NCBI GenBank assembly: GCA_021785655.1
Contig: JAJYET010000017.1
Location: 1-45,718 of the forward strand
Reading direction: 5' to 3'
Origin: a bacterium
Lineage (GTDB): Bacteria > Chloroflexota > Dormibacteria > Aeolococcales > Bog-877
Length of the DNA stretch: 45,718 nucleotides
The notes below the pieces were generated by a model. The model was given only the letters and a program-made list of their open reading frames with translations. It had not been told where the DNA came from and did not search any database. Each line of letters opens with the position of its first letter. Positions within the stretch are counted from its first letter, which is position 1. A program made the translations under genes and the position numbers. Shown here one piece after another: positions 31,851 to 41,022 of this stretch.

Positions 31851-33461
31851 GTGTCTGACCAGACCTTGACAGGGGTCGCCGCCACCGAGCAGGCGTCCCG
31901 TTCGTACAAGAAGGACCTGGGCCTGTGGTCGGTGGTCTTCCTGGCCACCGGGGCGATCCTCGGGCCGGCGGTGGGCTTCACCCCGGTCTCGGTGCTGGGG
32001 CTGGCCGGGCCGGCTGGGATCTTCTCCTGGGTCATCGCCTTCGCCATGATCCTGGTGCTAGCGATGTCCTACATCGAGCTGGGCACGATGTGGCCGCGGG
32101 CTGGGGGGGTGGCCTACTACCCCGCCCGGGCCAGCGGGCCGCTGGTCGGGGTGCTGAACGCCTGGGGGGCGTTCATCGGCTATTCCCTCGCCGTGCCGTC
32201 CATCATCGTGGCCTTCGTCGAGTACCTCAGCTACTGGTTCCCGTCCTTCTTCGCTAACGGGACCCTCACCTGGCTGGGGATCTTCATCGCCTTCCTCACC
32301 CTGATCGCGATGCTGGTGGTCAACAGCCTGCGCATCCGCTACATGGGCGAGATCAACAACGCCCTCACCATCTTCACCATCCTGGGGCTGGTGGTGGTGA
32401 TGGTGGGCCTCCTGACCCACTTCCACGCCAGCAACTTCACCAGCTTCCACGGCCTCTTCCCGGCCGGCGCCAGTGGGCTGCTCCTGGCCGTCTCCGCCAC
32501 CGTCTACGGATACGGGGGCTTCCGCCAACCGATCGACTACGCCGAGGAGGTCAAGGACCCGGGCCGGACCATCCCTCGGGCGGTCCTGCTCACCATGGTG
32601 ATCGTCCTGATCTTGTTCTTCCTTGAGAGCTTCTTCTACGTGGGGGCGATCGACTGGCACGCCATGAAGCTGGGGTCGGGAGCGTGGGCTTCGCTCACCG
32701 CGCTGCAGTTCCCCTTCGTCACCGTCTCCAACGGCGCCGGGATGGCGGTGATCGGGCTGATCGCCGTCGTCACCACCCTGATCGCCTCCTTCAAAGACGG
32801 GTACATCTACTCGGGGGGAGCGGCGCGAGTGGGCCAGACGATGGCCCGCTACGACAACTACCTGCCGCCCATCTTCTCCCGCCTCACCATGCAGGGGATC
32901 CCCATGGTCTCCCTGATCCTGGTGCTGGTGGTGGTGGCGATCTATCTCATTCTGCTGCCGGCCTTCTCCAGCCTCTTCCCGCTGGTGGCCTCTGCGCTGG
33001 TCCTCTCATACGCGCCCGGCCCCCTGGCGTGCGCCATCTTCCGCCACCGCCACCCCGACGAGCCGCGGCCGTACCGGATGCCCGCGCTCCCGGTCCTGGG
33101 CCCGCTCGCCTTCGTGGTGGCGAGCCTCATGGTGTACTGGTCCGGGTGGACCGCCGTGCGCATCCTGATCCCCTCGGTGGTGGTGGGAGTACTCCTGCTC
33201 GGCTTCTACCGCCGCACCCGTCCGCTCACCCGGCAGGACATCGTCTACGGCCTCTGGATGCCGGCCTACCTGGGGGTGATCCTGCTGGTCTCCTTCCTGG
33301 GGGGCACCGACTTCGGCGGGCGCAACATCCTCCCCTTCCCCTACGACTCCTTGATCTTCGCGGTGATCGCCCTGGCCTTCTACTACATCGGCTATTGGAG
33401 CGGCACCCACTGGACCGGGACCTCCATCACCGAGGACCCAGCCACCACCCCATCAGCCTGA
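31851..33461 (+). CDS. APC-superfamily amino acid/amine permease
   Basis: A 536-residue transporter with about 12-14 transmembrane helices. Helix 1 region '[22 protein letters not shown]' contains the broken-helix Gly motif of APC carriers. '[32 protein letters not shown]' is the typical helix 6 region with the acidic loop, and '[22 protein letters not shown]' follows helix 8. It imports amino acids, amines or related cations. A defined promoter and GTG start with ribosome-binding site make it the first gene of the accessory region. Its co-location with a glutamine-synthetase-like ligase suggests an amine substrate. Confidence 0.9.
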   Translation: MSDQTLTGVAATEQASRSYKKDLGLWSVVFLATGAILGPAVGFTPVSVLGLAGPAGIFSWVIAFAMILVLAMSYIELGTMWPRAGGVAYYPARASGPLVGVLNAWGAFIGYSLAVPSIIVAFVEYLSYWFPSFFANGTLTWLGIFIAFLTLIAMLVVNSLRIRYMGEINNALTIFTILGLVVVMVGLLTHFHASNFTSFHGLFPAGASGLLLAVSATVYGYGGFRQPIDYAEEVKDPGRTIPRAVLLTMVIVLILFFLESFFYVGAIDWHAMKLGSGAWASLTALQFPFVTVSNGAGMAVIGLIAVVTTLIASFKDGYIYSGGAARVGQTMARYDNYLPPIFSRLTMQGIPMVSLILVLVVVAIYLILLPAFSSLFPLVASALVLSYAPGPLACAIFRHRHPDEPRPYRMPALPVLGPLAFVVASLMVYWSGWTAVRILIPSVVVGVLLLGFYRRTRPLTRQDIVYGLWMPAYLGVILLVSFLGGTDFGGRNILPFPYDSLIFAVIALAFYYIGYWSGTHWTGTSITEDPATTPSA

Positions 33462-33531
33462 TCCAGGGGGGGTCGCCGCGGGAAGCGGCGGCCCCTCCAA
33501 CCCCGGGCCCGCCCGCCCGGCTTGGAGGAGC

Positions 33532-34422
33532 ATGACCAAGGAGATCAAGTGCGCGATCGGGGTCCACGTGGACGCCGTGGCCGGCTGGCTGGGCTCGTAT
33601 GGGGGCCAGGACTCCCCCTCCGACATCCAGCGCGGGATGTTCGCCGGGGAGGTGGGGATCCCCCGGCTCCTGGAGCTGTTCCGCCGGCTTGAGGTGCGCA
33701 CCACCTGGTTCATCCCCGGGCACTCCTTGGAAACCTTCCCCTCCCAGGTGGAGCAGGTGGTGGCCCAGGGCCACGAGGTGGGGGCCCACGGCTACTCGCA
33801 CGAGAATCCCATCGCCATGACTAGGGAGCAGGAGACCGCGGTGCTCGCCCGCTGTGTGGAGCTGATCGAAGGGGTGAGTGGGGTTCGGCCCCGGGGGTAC
33901 GTGGCCCCCTGGTGGGAGATGTCCGAATCCACCGCGGAGCTGCTCCTCTCCCACGGTTTCACCTACGACAACAGCCAGGGGTATCACGACTTCCTCCCCT
34001 TCTACGCCCGGGTGGAGGACAGCTGGACCAAGGTGGATTACTCGCAGCCCGCGGAGAGCTGGATGCGTCCGCTGCGGCGCGGGCGGGAGGTCGACCTGGT
34101 GGAGATCGCCGCCAACTGGTACCTGGACGACCTGCCGCCGATGATGTTCATCAAGCAGTCCCCCAACAGCCACGGCTTCGTAAACCCCCGGGAGCTCGAG
34201 CAGATGTGGCGGGACGAGTTCGACTGGGTCTTCCGGGAGATGGACTACGCCGTCTTTCCGCTCACCATTCATCCCGACGTCAGCGGCCGGCCGCAGGTGC
34301 TGCTGATGCTGGAGCGGTTGGTCGCCCATCTCCGCTCCCACCCGGGGGTGACCTTCGTCACGATGGAGGAGGTGGCCGCCGACTTCCGCCGCCGCCGGCC
34401 GTTTGCCAACCTTGAGGGGTAG
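33532..34422 (+). CDS. Polysaccharide deacetylase-family hydrolase
   Basis: A 296-residue NodB-like carbohydrate esterase 4 protein, nearer to the PuuE/peptidoglycan-deacetylase-like cytosolic group. The first metal Asp is in 'GVHVDAVAG', the His pair in '[12 protein letters not shown]', the Arg/Tyr segment in '[29 protein letters not shown]' and the late His in '[13 protein letters not shown]'. No signal peptide is seen, so it acts inside the cell and probably hydrolyses a C-N amide or cyclic imide rather than cell-wall sugar. AGGAGC precedes the ATG. The ThrB frame starts 20 bases before its stop. Confidence 0.85.
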   Translation: MTKEIKCAIGVHVDAVAGWLGSYGGQDSPSDIQRGMFAGEVGIPRLLELFRRLEVRTTWFIPGHSLETFPSQVEQVVAQGHEVGAHGYSHENPIAMTREQETAVLARCVELIEGVSGVRPRGYVAPWWEMSESTAELLLSHGFTYDNSQGYHDFLPFYARVEDSWTKVDYSQPAESWMRPLRRGREVDLVEIAANWYLDDLPPMMFIKQSPNSHGFVNPRELEQMWRDEFDWVFREMDYAVFPLTIHPDVSGRPQVLLMLERLVAHLRSHPGVTFVTMEEVAADFRRRRPFANLEG

Positions 34423-35335
34423 CCGGGACCAAGGGCTCCTGGTCCGGGTCCCGGCGAGCTCGGCCAACCTGGGCAGCGCCTTCGACACCGCCGCCCTGGC
34501 GCTGGCCTTGCGCCTCGAGGTCCAGTGCCTCTGGATCCCCGAGGGGGGGGTAGAGCTGGAGTACCGCGGACCCGACCCCGAGCAGGTCCCTCTTGGCCCG
34601 GACAACCTCATCTGCCGGGGGATGGAGGAGGTGGCGGGGGAGGCGGTGGGCGGGATTCGCCTGGTGGTCCGAAGTGAGATTCCCATTGGAGTGGGCCTCG
34701 GGTCCAGCGCCGCGGCGCTGGTCGCTGGCGTCCTGATCGGCGCGGAGCTCGGGGTGGGTGGCCACTCCAGGGAGGAGCTCCTGGGCGTGGCCGCCAGGCT
34801 GGAGGGGCACCCCGACAACGCCGCGGCCGCGCTCCTCGGAGGGTTTGTGGTGGCCGCCCAGACCTCCTCCGGGGTCCTCACCCGTCGCACCGACTTGCCC
34901 AGCCAGTTGCGGTTCGTGATCGCCACCCCGGCCCTGGCGCTGCCCACCGCCACCTCCCGGGCGGTCCTTCCCTCGAGCTACGATCGGGAGGACGTGACCT
35001 GGAACCTGCAGCGGGCGGCTCTGCTCACGGCGGCGTTCTTCTCCGACCCCCTGAGCCTCAGCCCCGAGCTCTTCGCCGACCGGCTGCACCAGGGACGCCG
35101 AGCCCAGCTTGTCCCGGGGATCTCCGACTGCCTCAAGGTGCGGCATCCGGATCTGCTGGGGGTGTTCCTCAGCGGGGCGGGCTCGTCCGTGGTGGGGGTG
35201 GTGCGGGGATCCGAGGGTGAGGTAGGGGAGCTCTTCCGGGAGGCCTTCGCCGGCGCCGGCATCAGCGCCCGAACCCGTGTGGCGTTGGCCGACAACCAGG
35301 GGGCGCGGGTGGGCCGGATCGAGAGCCCAGCATGA
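34403..35335 (+). CDS. thrB: Homoserine kinase-like GHMP kinase
   Basis: A 310-residue GHMP-family kinase. It has '[21 protein letters not shown]' (motif 1), the ATP-binding '[18 protein letters not shown]' (motif 2), '[18 protein letters not shown]' and the C-terminal '[16 protein letters not shown]' (motif 3). It phosphorylates homoserine, the step before threonine synthase, whose gene follows with a 4-base overlap. The start is uncertain: TTG codons at 34403 and 34412 lie inside the deacetylase gene and no ribosome-binding site is clear, suggesting translational coupling. In this setting an unusual hydroxy amino acid could also be the substrate. Confidence 0.88.
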   Translation: MPTLRGSRDQGLLVRVPASSANLGSAFDTAALALALRLEVQCLWIPEGGVELEYRGPDPEQVPLGPDNLICRGMEEVAGEAVGGIRLVVRSEIPIGVGLGSSAAALVAGVLIGAELGVGGHSREELLGVAARLEGHPDNAAAALLGGFVVAAQTSSGVLTRRTDLPSQLRFVIATPALALPTATSRAVLPSSYDREDVTWNLQRAALLTAAFFSDPLSLSPELFADRLHQGRRAQLVPGISDCLKVRHPDLLGVFLSGAGSSVVGVVRGSEGEVGELFREAFAGAGISARTRVALADNQGARVGRIESPA

Positions 35336-36642
35336 CCGGCGCGCCCACCGAGGGGGCCCCGCCCGAGGGAGGAGCGTCCAGCCGGCTCCGCTGCTCGGAC
35401 CCCGGCTGTGGCACCTGGCTGGGCCGGGCGGAGGGCGTGTACTCTTGCCCACGCTGCGGCCAGCTGGCGGAGCTGGTGCTGGAGATGGACCCCGAGGCGG
35501 CCCGGACCTGGCCTGCGCGCTGGCGCGAGCGGGTGCCCGGTCGGGACGCCGCGGGTAGAAGCGGCGTATGGCGATTCTCGGAGCTGCTGCCTCCGACCCC
35601 GCCCCGGGTGACCCCGGTCACCCTCGGCGAGGGCGGCACGCCGCTGGTGGAGCTCCCGCAATTGGCGGAGGAGCTCCAGCTAGGGAGCCTGGCGGTGAAA
35701 CACCTGGGGGTCAACCCCACCGGCTCCTTCAAGGACCTCGGGATGACGGTCTGTGTCACTGAAGCGAGGGCCCTGGGAAGAGAAGTCGTGGCCTGCGCCT
35801 CCACCGGCAACACCTCGGCGTCGATGGCGGCCTACGCCGCCCGGGCGGGGCTGCGCGCCCTGGTCCTGGTCCCGGAGGGTCAGGTCTCGGCCGCCAAGCT
35901 CGCCCAGGCGCTGGACTTCGGAGCCATGGTCGTGCAGGCCGGAGACACCTTCGACAGGGCGTTCACCATCCTCCGGCAGCTGGCGGCCCGGCTGAATCTC
36001 TACCTGGTCAATTCGATCAACCCCTTCCGCCTAGAGGGGCAGAAGACCGCGGTGGTGGAGCTCTTGGAACAGCTGGACTGGCGGCCGCCGGACTTCCTCA
36101 TCCTCCCTGGGGGCAACCTGGGGAACGTGTCCGCCCTGGGCAAGGGGATCGGAGAGCTGGCCGAGGCGGGGCTGCTGGCCGAGCTTCCACGCCTTGGGGT
36201 GGTCCAGGCCGAGGGGGCCAGCCCGTTCCATCGGATGTGGTCCTCGGGGGCGGAGGAACTCGTGCCCGAGGACCATCCCGAGACTCGGGCCACCGCCATC
36301 CGCATCGGGAAGCCCGCCAACTGGCCCCGAGCCCTCAGGGCGCTCTCGAGGACTCGCGGCGTCACCGCCGCTGTCTCGGATTCCGAGATCGAGATGGCCA
36401 AGCGGCGGCTGGCAGAGCTCGGGGTCGGCTGCGAGCCGGCCTCGGCCGCGAGCCTGGCCGGCCTCCGGAGGCTGCGCCGGACCGGGGAGGTCCCGGAGGG
36501 GGCTCGGGTCGTGCTGGTGCTCACCGGGCACCAGCTCAAGGACACCGCCTACGTGGAGGAGCACCTGGCGGGGCGGCCGGGTATCCGGCGGGCGGAGCCC
36601 AGCCTGGAGGGGGTGGAGCGCTCCCTTCGCGGTTGGCTCTGA
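35332..36642 (+). CDS. thrC: Threonine synthase
   Basis: A 436-residue fold type II PLP enzyme. An N-terminal four-Cys zinc-ribbon ('CSDPGCG', 'CPRCGQ') typical of many threonine synthases occupies residues about 20-45. The PLP lysine lies in 'GVNPTGSFKDLGM', the phosphate loop is 'CASTGNTSASMAAYAARAG', and 'PGGNLGNVSALGKGI' binds the cofactor phosphate. It turns O-phosphohomoserine into threonine. Its ATG overlaps the thrB stop (ATGA), so the pair is translationally coupled. No homoserine dehydrogenase or aspartokinase is nearby. Confidence 0.93.
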   Translation: MTGAPTEGAPPEGGASSRLRCSDPGCGTWLGRAEGVYSCPRCGQLAELVLEMDPEAARTWPARWRERVPGRDAAGRSGVWRFSELLPPTPPRVTPVTLGEGGTPLVELPQLAEELQLGSLAVKHLGVNPTGSFKDLGMTVCVTEARALGREVVACASTGNTSASMAAYAARAGLRALVLVPEGQVSAAKLAQALDFGAMVVQAGDTFDRAFTILRQLAARLNLYLVNSINPFRLEGQKTAVVELLEQLDWRPPDFLILPGGNLGNVSALGKGIGELAEAGLLAELPRLGVVQAEGASPFHRMWSSGAEELVPEDHPETRATAIRIGKPANWPRALRALSRTRGVTAAVSDSEIEMAKRRLAELGVGCEPASAASLAGLRRLRRTGEVPEGARVVLVLTGHQLKDTAYVEEHLAGRPGIRRAEPSLEGVERSLRGWL

Positions 36643-36673
36643 CACCGGGACCGGAGGCAGTGAGGAGGTGACC

Positions 36674-37306
36674 ATGATCAGCAGGTTCCCGGTCCCGGAG
36701 TTGGAAGATCTGCCAGAGGACCTGGCCGAGCGGGTGGGGGCGATCGCCTCCCGCACCGGGTTCGTGCCCAACGTGCTGCTGGCCTTCGGCCACCGACCAG
36801 CGGAGCTGCGGGCCTTTATGGACTACCACGACGCCGTGATGGAGCGCAAGGAGGGGCTGAGCAAGGCTGAGCGCGAGATGATCGTGGTGGCCACCAGTGC
36901 GGCCCGCCGCTGCCCCTACTGCGTCGTCGCTCACGGAGCCATCCTCAGGGTGAGGGCCCATGACGCCCGCATCTCCGACCTGCTCGCGGTCAACCACCGG
37001 CTGGCCCCCATCGACGACCGTCAGCGGGCCATGCTCGACTACGCCCTGAAGCTCTCTCTGACCCCGGAGCTGGTGGAGGAGCCGGACCGCGAGGCCCTGC
37101 ACGCCGCCGGGTTTGGCGATGAGGAGATCTGGGACATCTCCGCCGTCGTGGCGCTCTTCGCCCTCGCCAACCGCATGGCCCTCGCCATCGACCTCAGGCC
37201 CAACCCCGAATTCCACGAGATGGGCCGGGCCGCCCCCACCTCCCCCGCCGCCGACCCAGGGGCCCGTCGGCCCACGGACGCCCCCCGAGAGGCGGCGGGC
37301 ACCTGA
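36674..37306 (+). CDS. AhpD-like peroxidase-related (carboxymuconolactone decarboxylase) protein
   Basis: A 210-residue all-alpha protein of the carboxymuconolactone decarboxylase/AhpD family, longer type. The redox pair is C80 and C83 in RRCPYCVVAH with H87, giving the E-x-x-C-x-x-C-x-x-x-H core of AhpD-like peroxidase proteins. 'FALANRMALAIDLRPNPEFHEMGR' is typical of the 'peroxidase-related enzyme' group. The last 20 residues are low-complexity. GAGGAGGTGACC precedes the ATG at 36674 with ideal spacing, choosing it over longer frames. It may detoxify peroxide arising from nearby oxidases. Confidence 0.88.
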   Translation: MISRFPVPELEDLPEDLAERVGAIASRTGFVPNVLLAFGHRPAELRAFMDYHDAVMERKEGLSKAEREMIVVATSAARRCPYCVVAHGAILRVRAHDARISDLLAVNHRLAPIDDRQRAMLDYALKLSLTPELVEEPDREALHAAGFGDEEIWDISAVVALFALANRMALAIDLRPNPEFHEMGRAAPTSPAADPGARRPTDAPREAAGT

Positions 37307-37336
37307 GGCCGGCGACACCCGCGGAGGGCCGCCTGT

Positions 37337-37368
37337 TATGATAGCTTAGTGATATCAATTTAGCTGAG
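37337..37368 (+). promoter_or_regulatory. AT-rich promoter/operator of the SPFH-RHH pair
   Basis: TATGAT (37337-37342) could be the -10 box. It is followed by the palindrome TGATATCA (37350-37357), flanked by a direct repeat TAGCTTAG (37342-37349) and TAGCTGAG (37361-37368). Such an AT-rich cluster is exceptional here and suits autoregulation by the ribbon-helix-helix protein. Confidence 0.5.
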
Positions 37369-37386
37369 CGGGACGCGGGAGGGGCC

Positions 37387-38304
37387 ATGAACAGTGCAGG
37401 ATCGCCGGAACCGGGGCTCGAGGGGACGCCCGCGGCGCGGCACCGGGCGCGGGTCGCCGTGGAGGAGCGGGCGGCCCCGGCATTGAACGGCTGGCTCGCC
37501 GTGCTCGCCATCGCCGCCGCCATCGTCGCCGCTCACTACCTCTTCGACGCGGGGCAGGCGGTCGGCGCCGTGGTCCTGCTGGTGGCCGCGGCCGTGGTCG
37601 CCGCCTCCCTGGTGGTGGTGCAGCCTGGCCAGACCCAGGTGGTGCGCTTCTTCGGCAGCTACGTGGGGACGGTGCGAAACACCGGCTTCTCCTGGACCCT
37701 GCCCCTCACGGTGCGCCGCGGGGTGAGCGTGCGGGTGCGGAACTTCGAGACCGGCCACCTGAAGGTCAATGACGCCGACGGCAACCCGGTGGAGATCGCG
37801 GCCATCGTGGTCTGGCAGGTGGCGGACACCGCCCGGGCGGTCTACGCGGTTGAGGACTATCTCAATTTCGTGAGGGTGCAGGCGGAGTCCGCGCTCCGCC
37901 ACGTCGCCACCACCCACCCCTACGACCAGCCGGTCGGGCCGGGGATCTCCCTCCGCGGCTCCACCGACCAGGTCGCCCACGAGCTCGAGCAGGAGGTGGC
38001 CGACCGGGTCGCCATCGCCGGGGTGGAGATCGTGGAGGTCCGCATCAGCCACCTGGCTTACGCGCCGGAGATCGCCCAGGCGATGCTGAGACGGCAGCAG
38101 GCGGCTGCGGTGGTGGCCGCACGGGAGCGGATCGTCGATGGGGCGGTGGGGATGGTGGAGATGGCGCTCGACCAGCTCAACCGGCGCGGCATCGTGGAGC
38201 TGGACGAGGAGCGCAAGGCGGCGATGGTGAGCAACCTCATGGTGGTGCTCTGCAGCGACCAGCCCGCCTCGCCGGTGGTAAACGCCGGCACGCTCTATCC
38301 CTGA
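37387..38304 (+). CDS. SPFH/Band 7 (stomatin-like) membrane protein
   Basis: A 305-residue protein. Two membrane helices span residues about 35-80 ('[21 protein letters not shown]', '[19 protein letters not shown]'), followed by an SPFH domain starting '[26 protein letters not shown]' and ending near '[49 protein letters not shown]'. Members oligomerise as scaffolds in membrane domains. GGGAGGGGCC precedes the ATG. The gene is followed directly (ATG right after TGA) by a ribbon-helix-helix protein gene, a pairing I recall from other actinobacteria, which suggests a regulated membrane-stress module. Confidence 0.9.
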   Translation: MNSAGSPEPGLEGTPAARHRARVAVEERAAPALNGWLAVLAIAAAIVAAHYLFDAGQAVGAVVLLVAAAVVAASLVVVQPGQTQVVRFFGSYVGTVRNTGFSWTLPLTVRRGVSVRVRNFETGHLKVNDADGNPVEIAAIVVWQVADTARAVYAVEDYLNFVRVQAESALRHVATTHPYDQPVGPGISLRGSTDQVAHELEQEVADRVAIAGVEIVEVRISHLAYAPEIAQAMLRRQQAAAVVAARERIVDGAVGMVEMALDQLNRRGIVELDEERKAAMVSNLMVVLCSDQPASPVVNAGTLYP

Positions 38305-38502
38305 ATGTCGGCGGGCCGCAAGCCGGTGCTGCTGCGCATGGACCCGGCGGTCCACGAAGCCCTCTCCCGCTGGGCCGCCGATGAGCTGCGCAGCGTGAAC
38401 GCCCAGATCGAGGTGCTCCTGCGCCAGGCTCTGAGGCAGGCCGGGCGGATGCCGGACCGGGCCGGGCCGCCCGCCCGGCGCGGGCGGCCACCCGCCGCCT
38501 GA
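38305..38502 (+). CDS. Arc-type ribbon-helix-helix DNA-binding protein
   Basis: A 65-residue protein. The segment '[38 protein letters not shown]' has a beta-strand followed by two helices in the Arc/MetJ pattern, and the end is basic and Pro/Arg-rich. It starts directly after the SPFH stop. Likely it binds the AT-rich palindrome before the SPFH gene. A toxin-antitoxin role is less likely because the partner is a SPFH scaffold, not a recognisable toxin. Confidence 0.8.
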   Translation: MSAGRKPVLLRMDPAVHEALSRWAADELRSVNAQIEVLLRQALRQAGRMPDRAGPPARRGRPPAA

Positions 38503-38530
38503 GCGCGGCCGGTCGCGGTGGGGGGACGGT

Positions 38531-39628
38531 TCAGAAGCCGTAGAGGCGAGCTGTGTTGCGCTCCATGATGTCCCGCTCGACGTCCTCCAGCCAGCTGCTC
38601 CGAGCCCCCTGGTCGGCCCACCGACGGCGCACCGTGGCCCACGCCTCCCGGAGCACGTGGGCCCCGAACCAGTAGGTCTCCGGGTGCCCGTGCCCGTCCG
38701 TGCCGCAGAGGACCCTCGCGGTGGGGGCGAAGTCCAGGATCTGCTCCAGCCGCTGGGCCACGGTGCCCACGGTGTAGAGGTTGAACTCGGAGATCTCCGC
38801 ATAGACATTGGGCCGGGCCAGGGTGAGGAAGGCCAGCTCCTCGTGCCAGGGGTAGGAGCCGTGGATCAGCACCACTGTGGCCGCGCTCCCCTCGGGGGTC
38901 TGCAGCAGCTCCTCCAGTAGAAGGGGATTGGCCTCGCTGAGGCGGATCTCGGAGTCCCCGAACCCGGAGTGGATCTGGAAGGGCATCCCCATCTCCGCCG
39001 CCCATCCCAGGGCCGAGCGGAGGATGAGGTCGCGCAGCGCCTTCCCCCGGCGCCTTGGAGGCAGGCCCCGGGTTTCGTCCAGCGACCGCTGCGCCCTCTC
39101 CAGATTGGACTCGGGATCCACCTTGAGCCCGGTGCGGTAGGCGATGATCGTCTTGAACCCCCGGTAGCCGCTGGCGGGGGCCTGCCGGACCGCCTCCTGC
39201 ACCGCGAAGAACACCTCCTGGGCGCCGGCGCCGTCCTGGATCATCTGGTCGATGAGCGGCTCCAGCCGCAGGATCGGCCGCACCGGGCAGCCGATCAACT
39301 CCGAGAAGCGCTCGGCCTGGGCGGTGGTGGCCTCCAGCTTCCATCCCGGGTCCAGGACCACGCCGTGGATCCCGGCGTCCGCGAACAGCCCGCGCACGTA
39401 CCCCGGCCAGTCCGTGCTGGCCCGGCCCCGCGCCTCGCCCACCTCCTCCACCTCGCAATCCAGGTACGTCGCCAGCCGGACCGAGAGAATCTCGTGGCTG
39501 AGCCGGGAGGGGCTACTGCGGGCCCTCTCCGCCCGCTCGTCGGCGGTCGCCGCCAGCTGGACGTTGATCGACGAGAGGTCGAGCGGACCGCCGCCCTCAG
39601 CCACCGGGTGCCCGTGGCTGTCGATCAT
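38531..39628 (-). CDS. FluG-N-terminus-like amidohydrolase
   Basis: A 365-residue metal-dependent amidohydrolase (Amidohydrolase_2 type). It begins with the metal motif 'MIDSHGHP'. 'MPFQIHSGFGDSEIRLSEANPLLLEELL' and 'TVVLIHGSYPWHEELAFLTLARPNVYAEIS' carry further His ligands, and 'RVLCGTDGHGHPETYWFGAHVLREA' holds the catalytic Asp. This pattern matches the N-terminal half of FluG-like proteins, in which it is fused to a glutamine-synthetase-like half. Here that second half is a separate gene at 43717. It is the last gene of the leftward operon and likely hydrolyses an amide or decarboxylates a ring acid in the same pathway. Confidence 0.87.
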   Translation of the reverse strand: MIDSHGHPVAEGGGPLDLSSINVQLAATADERAERARSSPSRLSHEILSVRLATYLDCEVEEVGEARGRASTDWPGYVRGLFADAGIHGVVLDPGWKLEATTAQAERFSELIGCPVRPILRLEPLIDQMIQDGAGAQEVFFAVQEAVRQAPASGYRGFKTIIAYRTGLKVDPESNLERAQRSLDETRGLPPRRRGKALRDLILRSALGWAAEMGMPFQIHSGFGDSEIRLSEANPLLLEELLQTPEGSAATVVLIHGSYPWHEELAFLTLARPNVYAEISEFNLYTVGTVAQRLEQILDFAPTARVLCGTDGHGHPETYWFGAHVLREAWATVRRRWADQGARSSWLEDVERDIMERNTARLYGF

Positions 39629-39659
39629 CTGGATCGTCCCCGAAGCGGCCGGCGAGCCA

Positions 39660-40064
39660 TCAGCTGGGCTCCCGGAACACGGGTGGCTCGTACTCCACCT
39701 TGAGGCCCGAGGCGACGGCGTTGGAGCCGTTGAAGAAGTCGACCACGGCCAGGAGCTCGAGAAGGTCGGCGTCGTCGAAGCCCATCTGCCGCAGGGCGTC
39801 GGTGTGGCTGGAGAGGCAGTAGGAGCAGTTGTTGGTCGCCGACACGGCCACCGCGATGATCTCCTTGGTGCGCCGATCCAGCCGGCCCTCGGCCATCACC
39901 GCCTTGAGCTTGTTCCAGGTGGCGGCCAGGTACTCCGGCTGGTGGGCCAGCGCCTTCCAGTAGTTGGGAACCCGGGCGAGGTGGCGCGAGGACATGATCT
40001 CCTCGTAGACCTCCTTCACCAGCCCGGTCGCCTCCGACTCGTCGATCAGCTTCACCATCGCCAT
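39660..40064 (-). CDS. Carboxymuconolactone decarboxylase/AhpD-family protein
   Basis: A 134-residue protein of the short CMD family with C80, C83 and H87 in NNCSYCLSSH and the preceding Glu of 'RTKEIIAVAVSA', the AhpD-type redox core. It acts as a peroxide-reducing or thiol-active protein. GGGAGGGATTGAG precedes the ATG at 40064. The gap to the aminotransferase stop is one base and to the amidohydrolase start 31 bases, so it is an operon member. It is a second AhpD-like protein within 3 kb. Confidence 0.88.
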   Translation of the reverse strand: MAMVKLIDESEATGLVKEVYEEIMSSRHLARVPNYWKALAHQPEYLAATWNKLKAVMAEGRLDRRTKEIIAVAVSATNNCSYCLSSHTDALRQMGFDDADLLELLAVVDFFNGSNAVASGLKVEYEPPVFREPS

Positions 40065-40065
40065 C

Positions 40066-41022
40066 TCAATCCCTCCCAGCGGGGGCTGTCTGGGGCGTCC
40101 CCACCGGGGTCAGCCACTCCTGCCAGGCGTCGGTCTCACCGCGCACCACCGAGAGGTAGGCATCCTGCAGCTGCCGGGTCACCGGCCCCAGCCCCCCCCC
40201 TCCGATGGTCCGGCCGTCCACCTCGGTGATCGGGGCGATCTGGACCCCGGTCCCGGACAGGAAGGCCTCGTCCGCGGCCAGCAGCTCACTGCGATCCACC
40301 CGGCGCACCTCCACCTTCAGGCCCCTCTCGTGGGCCAGCGCCAAGACGCAGTCCCGGGTGATGCCCACCAGCACGTCGTCGGTGGCCTCGGGGGTTACCA
40401 GCACGCCCTGCTCGACCAGGAAGAGGTTGGAGGAGGATGCCTCCGACACGTGGCCGTCCTGGGTCAGCATGATGGCCTCGTCGAAGCCGCGGGCCCGGGC
40501 CTCGTCGGAGGCCAGGGCGGCGTTGAGGTAGGCGCCGGTGGGCTTGGCCCGGCTGGGGATGGAGTTGTCATCGATCCGCCGCCAGGCAGAGATCATGACT
40601 CGGAGGCCGGAGCGGATGTCCAGGTAGTCGCCGAAGGGCAGGGTGTAGATGCAGAGGTCGCTGGCGATGCCGGAGAGGGTCACCTTGATGGTGGCACCCG
40701 ACTTGTAGAGGATGGGGCGGATGTAGACGTCCTCCCGGTAGCCGTTGCGGGCCAGGAGCTCCTCCACCACCTCGCCCACCCGCTCCACCGTGAGGCCCGC
40801 AGGGGGCTCCAGGTGCAGGATGTGGGCGGAGCGCAGCAGCCGGTCGGCGTGCTCGCGCAGGCGCACCACGTTGAGCCGCTCCTGGCGGGGACTCCAGTAG
40901 GCCCGAATCCCCTCGAAGCAGCCGGTCCCGTAGTTGAAGGCATGGGTGGTTATAGGCACCTTCGCCTCCGCCTGGGGCACGAAGCGGCCCTCGAAGTAAA
41001 CGATCTCGCCCGGCACTGTCAT
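40066..41022 (-). CDS. ilvE: Branched-chain-type (class IV) aminotransferase
   Basis: A 318-residue fold type IV PLP aminotransferase. It has 'THAFNYGTGCFEGIRAYW' and the PLP lysine K160 in 'SRAKPTGAYLNAALA'. 'GFDEAIMLTQDGHVSEASSSNLFLV' and 'EAFLSGTGVQIAPITEVDGRTIGGG' are strongly IlvE-like. It transfers amino groups between branched-chain amino acids and 2-oxoglutarate. In this operon it may act on a pathway-specific keto acid instead. GGGGAGGT precedes the ATG at 41022, which overlaps the SDR stop (ATGA). Any longer frame is inside the SDR gene. Confidence 0.9.
   Translation of the reverse strand: MTVPGEIVYFEGRFVPQAEAKVPITTHAFNYGTGCFEGIRAYWSPRQERLNVVRLREHADRLLRSAHILHLEPPAGLTVERVGEVVEELLARNGYREDVYIRPILYKSGATIKVTLSGIASDLCIYTLPFGDYLDIRSGLRVMISAWRRIDDNSIPSRAKPTGAYLNAALASDEARARGFDEAIMLTQDGHVSEASSSNLFLVEQGVLVTPEATDDVLVGITRDCVLALAHERGLKVEVRRVDRSELLAADEAFLSGTGVQIAPITEVDGRTIGGGGLGPVTRQLQDAYLSVVRGETDAWQEWLTPVGTPQTAPAGRD

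Noticed and set aside
38305-38502. Ribbon-helix-helix gene as an antitoxin
   Set aside because: Neither neighbour (SPFH protein, amidohydrolase) resembles a toxin, and the pairing with SPFH explains its position better.
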